DNA of 8,406 nt from Bacteroidales bacterium (GTDB lineage Bacteria; Bacteroidota; Bacteroidia; Bacteroidales; JALTDM01), in contig JALWKH010000008.1 of the NCBI GenBank assembly GCA_026996635.1, forward strand, positions 1 through 8,406, read 5' to 3'. Under the pieces are notes generated by a model. That model was not told where the DNA came from. It did no database searches and was given only the letters and a program-made list of their open reading frames with translations. Both the position numbers and the translations under genes were made by a program. Each line of letters opens with the position of its first letter. Positions within the stretch are counted from its first letter, which is position 1. Shown here piece by piece: positions 1 through 5,908 of this stretch.

Positions 1-1378
1 CTACAGTATATGTATCTCCTTCTTTTACTCCGTGGAAGAATGCATCTTCTTTGTCCGGGAAATATTGTGAATACTTACCGATAAGTTTATTTGCTTCTTC
101 TGCAACTGATTCATCTACCGCTTTGGCTTTTATGAATTTATCCACTGCTGCCCAGAATACTGCTTGTTGTTCAAATTTGTCTTTTCCGCATCCTTTGCTG
201 CTTGAAGCATAAAGCGAACCGATAAGCAAATAAGGCTTACCCCAATCCGGTTTAAGTTTCAATGCTTTGTAAGCATACTCTCTGGCTTCTGCTTTTTTAT
301 TAAGTTTTGTGCCGAGTATTGTTGCAAGTTCCAGATAGTATTTCGGCTTGTCTTCTGAGCTGTCCGAAGCAAGTTTTATAGCTTCTTTGTAATATTCTAT
401 TGCTTTGGAATATTCTTTCTTTTTAGCCAAAATTTTGGCAATGCTGTAAGCAGATGTTTCCGTAGGTTTGATTTTATATTGTGCTTCGGCAATTTTTACA
501 AACAAGTCACTTTCTGTACAACCTACTTTGTATAAGATTTTGAGTGATTGCTTCAAGAAAACAGTATCATTCTTTTTGCTTTCGAACTTAGGTCCATAAA
601 TGGATTCCAGAGTTTCGCAGTTGGCAACGCCGCTTTTGGTGAACAGCAATTCTGTTTTGCTGCTGAGGTCTTTAGCCATTTTTACTTCCTTGTCTATTCT
701 CTTGATTTTTCTTTCAAGTTTCATTTTTTTTCTGGCATCGGTTTCTTGGCTGAGGAGTTTTTGCAAGCTGTCTTTTTTTGCAGGAGCAGAGTTTATTATA
801 TAGTCGTAAACACTCATTGCAGCGTTAAAGTCATCAAGTACTTGTTCTTTTTCAATTTCTTTCTTTTTGTATTTTTTTACGGAAATTCTGAACATTACAA
901 ACATTGTCGGAGCAAGTGTTTTATTTCCGAGTACTTCGTAAGATTTTTTACAATAATCGTATGCTTCATTATATCTTTCTTTGTCGTAAGTGTATAAATC
1001 CACACCTTTTTTTCCGAGATTTTCGGCTTCGTGATCAAAATATTTAATTCTCATATCATATACCCACATAAGGCTGTCCACATATTTGTTTTTAAGCTCT
1101 TTGTTATCCTTGTTTTGCTTGATGAAGTATTTGTAAATTTTTGCTCCGTCTATATACAGGTTTTTGGTAGCTTTAGGGCATAATTTAATCGTTTGTCTCC
1201 AAGCGGGAAGAGCATCTTTGTAATTTTTTTGTTTTACAAATTCCCTGTAAACGGACAAGTTCATTTTACATTGTTCCGGATTGCTGCCGTATTTATCGTC
1301 TGCTTTTTGGTCTTGTGCCATTACAAGTCCCGGAACCAACATCAAAATCGCCAGTAAAATGTTTTTTAGTGCTTTCAT
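1..1378 (-). CDS. Secreted tetratricopeptide-repeat protein, C-terminus cut by window edge
   Basis: The ATG at 1378 opens a frame that stays open to base 2 (459 codons seen; the last residues read GDTYTV), so the C-terminus lies outside the window. Residues 1-21 form a signal peptide (hydrophobic ILLAILMLVPGLVMA, then AQ), so the product is probably periplasmic or envelope-bound. The body is helical with TPR-like units, clearest at about 43-70 (REFVKQKNYKDALPAW), 310-337 (KKKEYSKAIEYYKEAIKLA) and 345-378 (YYLELATIL...AYKALKLKPDWGKPYLLIG). A charged, probably coiled-coil stretch lies at about 200-240. The segment 381-459, with GSLYAS, AVFWAAVDKFIKAK and YFPDKEDAFFHGVKEGD, resembles a conserved Bacteroidota TPR family of unknown role. 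Six cysteines (37, 67, 143, 254, 287, 397) are present. The gene lies 15 nt after the barrel-protein gene and is probably cotranscribed with it. The family call is from memory; the function is not known. Confidence 0.85.
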   Translation of the reverse strand, partial: MKALKNILLAILMLVPGLVMAQDQKADDKYGSNPEQCKMNLSVYREFVKQKNYKDALPAWRQTIKLCPKATKNLYIDGAKIYKYFIKQNKDNKELKNKYVDSLMWVYDMRIKYFDHEAENLGKKGVDLYTYDKERYNEAYDYCKKSYEVLGNKTLAPTMFVMFRISVKKYKKKEIEKEQVLDDFNAAMSVYDYIINSAPAKKDSLQKLLSQETDARKKMKLERKIKRIDKEVKMAKDLSSKTELLFTKSGVANCETLESIYGPKFESKKNDTVFLKQSLKILYKVGCTESDLFVKIAEAQYKIKPTETSAYSIAKILAKKKEYSKAIEYYKEAIKLASDSSEDKPKYYLELATILGTKLNKKAEAREYAYKALKLKPDWGKPYLLIGSLYASSSKGCGKDKFEQQAVFWAAVDKFIKAKAVDESVAEEANKLIGKYSQYFPDKEDAFFHGVKEGDTYTV

Positions 1379-1393
1379 AATCTTTAATGTTTT

Positions 1394-2653
1394 TTAATTA
1401 ATTTTCGGTTTTACAAACCAAGTTTCGTGTAAATTCATTCCTATTCTGAACATTATATAATAGTCTTCTATCAAGTTGTTTGCCAAAGTTCCGTATTTTC
1501 CGAAATCCAAAGTCAGGTTTACGCTTTGCTTTCTTTTTCTTAACGGAAATGTTGCTCCAATTGTTATGCCTTGTTTGGAGATTTGTGTTCCATTGATGAG
1601 CAAATTAGTATTTTCCACATAAAAGCCCGAACGGTAAACCATTTTTTTATGATATGCGGACAGAACATTGTGTTTCGGTGAAAATTGTACACCGCCGTGA
1701 ATTGCCGTTTTGTCTTGCATATCTCCGTTGTTCCAATTCGTATTGCTCCATTTCTCTGTCAAAAATTCAGCGGTAACCATCCATTGTCCTTTGCGGGCTG
1801 ACAATCCTACGCCGAATTTTTCGGGCATATCTACTTTATAGTTTTTATCTTCGGTATATGAAATTGTGTCAAGCCTGTTGTATTGAATGTAAATGGCTTT
1901 TGAGTTTAAGACAGAAAATTTTGATTTTAATTCTTGTTTCGGTGCATAAACTGCACCCAGTATCATTTTAAAACCTGCAAGTTTAAAGTGATATTGTATG
2001 CCGAAATCGAAGTAAAAACTCCCTACTTGCAGGTGTTCCTTTTGTGTTGTATTAAAATAATTTTCTCCGCCGGGTAAAACAATGGAATTGTATGTGAGCT
2101 TATATCCGAAAAGATAACTTGCAGTAATTCCTACAGCAATCCTGTTTTTAATGTAAAAACTGTTTGCCCAATAAAATTTATTTGTGCCGCCGGTTCCGTT
2201 TAAGTAATGATCTATTGTGTCAATACCTTGTTTGTATGTTGGAAATTTTAATGAATATTCACAGGAAGCATAAGGAAGTAACCCTATTGAAGTCCCCCAC
2301 CATTTTGTAAAACGGAAAGCAGTCATTAAATAATCCATATTTGAAGTGAAGTTTCGTGAAGAATTAACATTGGTTTTTTGATAATCATATCTGCCGAGAA
2401 AAGCAAAATCAAAAGTAAAATCAATAGAATCTCTTTGGAACGAAGCAGGATTTACGGTATTGATATGGATAGAATCAGATAATGCAATTGCTGAATAACC
2501 TAATGCCGAGCTGTAAACATCCCCTTGATAAGCCTGTGTGCCCAGTCCGTACATAGAATATGGGGTAGTGGCTATTTGAGTAAATGCCGGTAAGTGCAGA
2601 ATTAAAAGCAAACTAACCAATATCGTTGGTTTCCACCAGTTTTTTGATGCCAT
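1394..2653 (-). CDS. Outer-membrane beta-barrel protein (Bacteroidota, function unknown)
   Basis: This 419-residue protein has a signal peptide at about 1-26 (WWKPTILVSLLLILHLPAFTQ) followed by a mature start with TTPYSMYGLG and then NPASF. That N-terminal pattern is typical of a Bacteroidota outer-membrane protein family distantly like FadL/OmpP1 channels. The rest is rich in alternating aromatic and polar beta-strands (for example SFYFDFGIQYHFKL, MILGAVYAPKQELKS, QWMVTAEFLTEKW), and the last strand YYIMFRIGMNLHETWFV lies near the C-terminus, as expected of a barrel. There is no T9SS C-terminal sorting domain. The ATG at 2653 is the only start that keeps the whole signal peptide; it makes the gene overlap the end of coaX by 41 nt in another frame. 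No Shine-Dalgarno sequence is visible. The substrate or role is not known; its place between coaX and a secreted TPR gene suggests an envelope function shared with the latter. Confidence 0.85.
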   Translation of the reverse strand: MASKNWWKPTILVSLLLILHLPAFTQIATTPYSMYGLGTQAYQGDVYSSALGYSAIALSDSIHINTVNPASFQRDSIDFTFDFAFLGRYDYQKTNVNSSRNFTSNMDYLMTAFRFTKWWGTSIGLLPYASCEYSLKFPTYKQGIDTIDHYLNGTGGTNKFYWANSFYIKNRIAVGITASYLFGYKLTYNSIVLPGGENYFNTTQKEHLQVGSFYFDFGIQYHFKLAGFKMILGAVYAPKQELKSKFSVLNSKAIYIQYNRLDTISYTEDKNYKVDMPEKFGVGLSARKGQWMVTAEFLTEKWSNTNWNNGDMQDKTAIHGGVQFSPKHNVLSAYHKKMVYRSGFYVENTNLLINGTQISKQGITIGATFPLRKRKQSVNLTLDFGKYGTLANNLIEDYYIMFRIGMNLHETWFVKPKIN

Positions 2654-3356
2654 AGAGTACTAAATTTGGATTTGCAAAAGTGGTATAATTTATTGAATTA
2701 TGCAAATATTCGGCAATACCGCCTGTAAGTACGGTAACAAGTCCGGGATATTTGTCGGAAAACTCTTTTATGTAACCTTCAGTTTCGTAGATTATGCCTT
2801 TTACTACGCCGTTGTTTACGGCTTCTTCAGTGTTAGTGCCGGTTTGGGTTACGTTGGGATTGAATTCTACTAACGGCAATGCGGAAGTAAACATATCCAA
2901 AGCCATATAACGCATATTAATTCCGGGAGAGATGTTACCCCCGAGGTGTAAGCCTTCTGCCGACAAAAAATCTATTGTTATGGCGGTGCCGTAATCAATT
3001 ATCAGGACATTGGTGTTCGGATACAAATAAGTTGCTGCCGTAAGTGCCGCCAACCTGTCATTGCCGAGCATATGTACGGGTGAGTATTGGGTTTTGAAAG
3101 GCAATGATAATTTGTAATTTATCATCATTACAGGCAGTTTATAATCTGTCAGTTTGTTTATGTTGTATCTAATTGTGCCGTAGTTTTGGCTTACATCGCA
3201 TACACCTGCTTTATCTATTTGATAGTCTTTAAGTATTTTGGCAATCTCGGGTTCAAAGTCCGATAATTCCACAGACGACTTGTATATGAGTTCTTCACCG
3301 TCGTAAACTGCCGATTTTATTTTGCTGTTACCTGAATCTATTGCGAGTATTTTCAT
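2613..3356 (-). CDS. coaX: Type III pantothenate kinase
   Basis: CoaX phosphorylates pantothenate with ATP in the cytoplasm, the first step of coenzyme A synthesis. At 247 residues it has the usual length. The ASKHA-fold motifs are all present: phosphate-1 loop DSGNSKIK (residues 7-14, Asp7 for Mg2+), GNDRLAA (98-104, Asp100 as the likely catalytic base), DYGTAITID (121-129, phosphate-2/cation site), GGNISPGI (139-146) and the adenosine-binding LTGG (210-213). The end of the protein (FANPNLVLYGIKKLVE) also matches the family, so the TAG at 2613-2615 is a genuine stop. The ATG at 3356 places the first motif at residue 7 as expected and follows an A-rich leader. It is separated from tsaE by 133 nt, the largest gap between genes here, so it may have its own promoter. 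Its end overlaps the following barrel-protein gene. Confidence 0.95.
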   Translation of the reverse strand: MKILAIDSGNSKIKSAVYDGEELIYKSSVELSDFEPEIAKILKDYQIDKAGVCDVSQNYGTIRYNINKLTDYKLPVMMINYKLSLPFKTQYSPVHMLGNDRLAALTAATYLYPNTNVLIIDYGTAITIDFLSAEGLHLGGNISPGINMRYMALDMFTSALPLVEFNPNVTQTGTNTEEAVNNGVVKGIIYETEGYIKEFSDKYPGLVTVLTGGIAEYLHNSINYTTFANPNLVLYGIKKLVETNDIG

Positions 3357-3489
3357 TTTTTTATTTTTTTATTTTGTATCTGCCATTGAAACCTGTCAAT
3401 GCTTTGTCATTCTGAACAGTGTCAACCTTAACTTGTTTCAGGTTCTTTTTCTTTCAATCCCTGCATTTTGGCACAGGAATAAATGCCTG
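3357..3489. other. Intergenic region with small inverted repeats between tsaE and coaX
   Basis: This 133-nt gap holds no gene. Next to coaX lies an A/T-only leader (3357-3374). There are three inverted repeats: 3384-3401 (CATTGA/TCAATG, 6 bp, loop 6), 3424-3444 (8 bp with one mismatch, loop CTTGT) and 3473-3490 (ACAGG/CCTGT, 5 bp, loop 8, touching the tsaE stop). None is followed by a clear T-run in the direction of transcription, so no terminator is called. On the minus strand TAAGGTTG (3430-3423) differs by one base from the Bacteroidota -7 consensus TAnnTTTG and sits 67 nt before coaX; this is only a weak promoter candidate. Confidence 0.5.
3424..3444. repeat. Imperfect hairpin resembling a dispersed Bacteroidota intergenic repeat
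   Basis: AACCTTAA (3424-3431) and TTCAGGTT (3437-3444) can pair over 8 positions with one mismatch around the loop CTTGT. The core AACTTGTTTCAGG, with GTCATTCTGAAC just upstream at 3406-3417, resembles the CTGAACTTGTTTCAG-type palindromes scattered between genes in many Bacteroidota genomes. If so, this is a degenerate copy. The resemblance is from memory and needs a search against the host genome. Confidence 0.4.
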
Positions 3490-3909
3490 TCATTTCTTTT
3501 CTTCTATTTTGTAAATACGTTCGTTTTTGTCTGCCGATATTGTTATTTTTACATAGTTGTCAAAATATTCTTCAACTATTTGCGGCCATTCTATAAAACA
3601 ATAATTTCCTGACAGAATATAATCTTCGAATCCTATTTCCATTAGTTCTTCTTCTGCTTCTATGCGATATAAATCAAAATGGTAAAGTTCTCCATACTTG
3701 CTTGATTGATAAATGTTTAGTATGGCAAAAGTGGGGCTTATGGCTTCATCGTTTGCTCCGAGTTGTTTTACTATTTCTTTAATTAATGTTGTTTTGCCGC
3801 TCCCAAGGTCTCCTTCAAACAGAAAAATCCTGTGGTTTGGAAATCCTGTTATGATTTTTTGTGCAATATCGCTTATGTCATTTATGTCTTTCGAGATTAT
3901 TTTCATCAT
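3490..3909 (-). CDS. tsaE: tRNA threonylcarbamoyladenosine biosynthesis ATPase TsaE
   Basis: TsaE is the small P-loop ATPase that works with TsaB and TsaD to make t6A37 on ANN-decoding tRNAs. The 139 residues have the normal family length and all hallmarks: Walker A GDLGSGKTT at 33-41, the switch-like SPTF at 58-61, HFDLYRI at 77-83 with Asp79, and IEWPQ at 106-110 with Glu107. Two adjacent ATGs (3909 and 3906) are possible; the first overlaps the porX stop as ATGA, which suggests translational coupling and makes 3909 the better choice. It ends with TGA at 3490-3492. In Bacteroidota, tsaE often follows the PorX-type regulator gene, as recalled from known genomes, so this order looks conserved and not necessarily functionally meaningful. 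Confidence 0.95.
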   Translation of the reverse strand: MMKIISKDINDISDIAQKIITGFPNHRIFLFEGDLGSGKTTLIKEIVKQLGANDEAISPTFAILNIYQSSKYGELYHFDLYRIEAEEELMEIGFEDYILSGNYCFIEWPQIVEEYFDNYVKITISADKNERIYKIEEKK

Positions 3910-5477
3910 AATTCTTTGGGTATTAGGCTTATAAAAGGAATGAGCATTTCTTCCATAGATATACCGCCGTGTTGAAACGAATTTCTGAATTTTTTCACAT
4001 AATCGTTGTAATTATTGGGATAAACAAAGAAATAATCGTTTTTTGCAAAAATGTATTTTGACGAAGGATGAGGTTGCGGCAATACGGCTTTTTGCGGTTT
4101 ATCTATCAAGAAGATGTTTCTTTCGTCCTTTGGATTTTCTAGAGTAAGGGCTTTGCCTTGTTTGTATCTTATGTTGGTGGAAGTTTCTTTGTAACCTACG
4201 ACTTTTATCGGTTTTTTTATCCTTATGCTGCCGTGGTCTGTAGTGATGAAAACTTTTATTTTGTTTTCTGCAAGTTGTTGCAACATAGTATTAATTGGCG
4301 AAGTACTAAACCACGAGTGTGTAATGGAGCGGTAAGATTTTTCATCGCTTGCCAGTTCTTTCAATGTAGTATCGCTTGTTTGTTTGTGGGAGAGAATGTC
4401 AATGAAGTTGTAAATTATAACTGACAGTTTGCTGTTTTTTATTTCGTTTATTTCTTTGTTTACTTTTTCTGCAAAAGAATTGTTGAAGATTTTTCTGAAA
4501 AAGAAATCGGTCTTTATTCCGTGGCGTGTAAGATTTTTTTCCAAAAGTTCTTTTTCAAACAGGTTTTTGTGTTCGTCTTCTTCGTCGTCAAACCAGTAAT
4601 CGGGGAAGAGTCGTTTTATTTCGGCGGGCATCAATCCGCTGAAAATAGCATTACGGGAATATTGTGTTGTTGTAGGCAAAATGGAATAAAACAGTGTTTG
4701 TTCTTTAATCTTAAAATATTTTGAAACCAAAGAAGATACGGTAAGCCAGTGGTCGTATCTGAAGTTGTCAATCAGGATAAGCACAACGGGTTCATCGTCT
4801 TTTAAGTATGGGAATAATTTTTCTTTGAGTATAACTTGGGACATTAATGGTCTGCTATCTTCATTTTCTATCCAGTCAAGGTAGTTTTTTTCTATAAAGT
4901 TTGAGAATGCTATATTGGCATTGTCTTTTTGTTCTTCAATAAATTGATCCATTTCCCTTGATCCTGCCGATTGGGTTTGTAAGTCCCAGTATGTAATTTC
5001 TTTGTAGATTTCTATCCATTCTTCCGGGTCGTTTGCATAGTCGATTTTTTGAGAAAGTTCCCTGAAGGATTCAAAATAGCTTTTACGGGTTTGTTCTTCA
5101 AAAAGTTTGGGCTTTTGTATGTGTTGTTTTACGGTAGATAGAAGTTGGGCGTTGCTTACGGGTTTTATCAGGTAGCCGGAAATATTTTTCCCGATAGCTT
5201 CATTCATTACATCTTCTTCTTCGCTTTTGGTGACCATTACCACAGGAATGTGCGGTCTTATCTTTTTTATTTCCATAAGTGCTTCCAACCCCCTAAGTCC
5301 GGGCATAATTTCATCAAGAAGTATCAGGTCAACGAGCTCATCCTTAAGGATATCCAATGCATCGTGTGCATTTGTAGCCGTTAATACATCAAAATTGTTT
5401 TTTTGTAAAAAGATTATTTGTGCTTTGAAAGAGTCTATTTCGTCGTCTATCCACAGTATTTTTTGTTTTGCTACCAT
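3906..5477 (-). CDS. porX: PorX-like T9SS response regulator with PglZ domain
   Basis: This 523-residue cytoplasmic protein joins an N-terminal receiver domain to a C-terminal PglZ/alkaline-phosphatase-superfamily domain, the PorX architecture. Receiver (about 5-120): acidic pair Asp11-Asp12, phosphoacceptor Asp55 in LLDEIMPG, Thr83 in MVTKSEEE and Lys105 in YLIKPV. A helical linker follows at about 121-225. PglZ domain (about 230-523): LILIDNFRYDHW with Asp237, PTTTQYSRNAIFSGL with the nucleophile-type threonines 269-271, NFIDILSH with Asp360 and His364, TTDHGS with Asp414-His415, and HGGISMEEMLIP with His503. The phosphoacceptor and the metal-site residues are thus intact. PorX-type proteins are known to act with PorY and SigP in controlling T9SS genes and to have phosphodiesterase activity. 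The ATG at 5477 lies 2 nt after the TAA of the porW frame (TAA CT ATG), and the TGA overlaps the tsaE start, so translation is probably coupled on both sides. Confidence 0.93.
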   Translation of the reverse strand: MVAKQKILWIDDEIDSFKAQIIFLQKNNFDVLTATNAHDALDILKDELVDLILLDEIMPGLRGLEALMEIKKIRPHIPVVMVTKSEEEDVMNEAIGKNISGYLIKPVSNAQLLSTVKQHIQKPKLFEEQTRKSYFESFRELSQKIDYANDPEEWIEIYKEITYWDLQTQSAGSREMDQFIEEQKDNANIAFSNFIEKNYLDWIENEDSRPLMSQVILKEKLFPYLKDDEPVVLILIDNFRYDHWLTVSSLVSKYFKIKEQTLFYSILPTTTQYSRNAIFSGLMPAEIKRLFPDYWFDDEEDEHKNLFEKELLEKNLTRHGIKTDFFFRKIFNNSFAEKVNKEINEIKNSKLSVIIYNFIDILSHKQTSDTTLKELASDEKSYRSITHSWFSTSPINTMLQQLAENKIKVFITTDHGSIRIKKPIKVVGYKETSTNIRYKQGKALTLENPKDERNIFLIDKPQKAVLPQPHPSSKYIFAKNDYFFVYPNNYNDYVKKFRNSFQHGGISMEEMLIPFISLIPKEL

Positions 5478-5479
5478 AG

Positions 5480-5848
5480 TTAATTATTGTTGTTTTGTTC
5501 GTCTTCTTTTTTTGCGTCTGTATTCAATAGGTATTTTTTTATGAAAAACTTGTCATATCCTTCAATGTCTTTGTCTTTGAAAAATATGGGATAGTTGTCT
5601 TTAGAAATGATAAAATGAGAGTACATTGTGCTGTCAATACCTTGATACACATTGTAGTATATGAGTGCTTTGAAGTATTTAAGTGCTTGTTCGGCATCTT
5701 TTAGTCCATTAACAGAAATCAGCTTTTTCTTTGTTCCGAAAAGCACGGTTTTTACATTAAAATCAAACATCGGGAAATAGTCAACATTGAAGTTTATCAG
5801 GTTGAATTTTATTCTGTTTACAATTTCAGGGTCGTCATCCACAATCAC
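5480..5848 (-). CDS. Detached C-terminal domain of PorW/SprE-like protein
   Basis: These 122 codons are in the same frame as the preceding TPR lipoprotein gene, and the frame stays open up to the TAG at 5906-5908 (141 sense codons in all). The sequence reads as the conserved C-terminal domain of PorW/SprE-type TPR proteins: a first strand HSYVVIVDDD, then DAEQALKYFKALI, then SHFIISKDNYPIFFKDKDIE and YDKFF. The only near-cognate start is GTG at 5848; it falls inside the first strand, with HSYV and 15 more codons left upstream, and there is no ATG before the domain. It is therefore unlikely to be a proper independent gene. More likely it is the distal part of an interrupted porW, or is made by readthrough. 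It ends with TAA at 5480-5482 after a tail of charged residues and NNNN, 2 nt before porX. Confidence 0.7.
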   Translation of the reverse strand: MIVDDDPEIVNRIKFNLINFNVDYFPMFDFNVKTVLFGTKKKLISVNGLKDAEQALKYFKALIYYNVYQGIDSTMYSHFIISKDNYPIFFKDKDIEGYDKFFIKKYLLNTDAKKEDEQNNNN

Positions 5849-5905
5849 AACATAAGAATGTTCGCTTTCGGGAGATATTTTATACTTTTCGGTAAGTTTT
5901 TCTTC

Positions 5906-5908
5906 CTA
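5906..5908 (-). other. In-frame TAG interrupting the porW reading frame
   Basis: On the minus strand the codons read GAG AAT TAG GAA GAA AAA, with the same frame open for 794 codons before and 141 codons after. The stop sits at the end of a Q/T/P/N-rich linker. A single base change from CAG, GAG or AAG would create it. Confidence 0.9.

Noticed and set aside
548..997. Plus-strand open frame, and another at 600-803
   Set aside because: Phe/Ser-rich translation opposite the TPR gene, with no family resemblance; it is a complementary-strand shadow.
3473..3490. Hairpin right after tsaE as a rho-independent terminator
   Set aside because: The stem is only 5 bp with an 8-nt loop, and no T-run follows on the minus strand.
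3322..3612. Plus-strand open frame spanning the coaX-tsaE gap
   Set aside because: Overlaps the coaX start and the tsaE end on the other strand, and its hydrophobic composition comes from antisense A-rich sequence.
5906..5908. Genome-wide reassignment of UAG to a sense codon as the reason for the stop inside porW
   Set aside because: coaX ends with TAG at 2613-2615 at the normal family length, and reading past it gives only sequence in the wrong frame of the barrel-protein gene. TAA and TGA end the other genes normally, so a standard code fits best.
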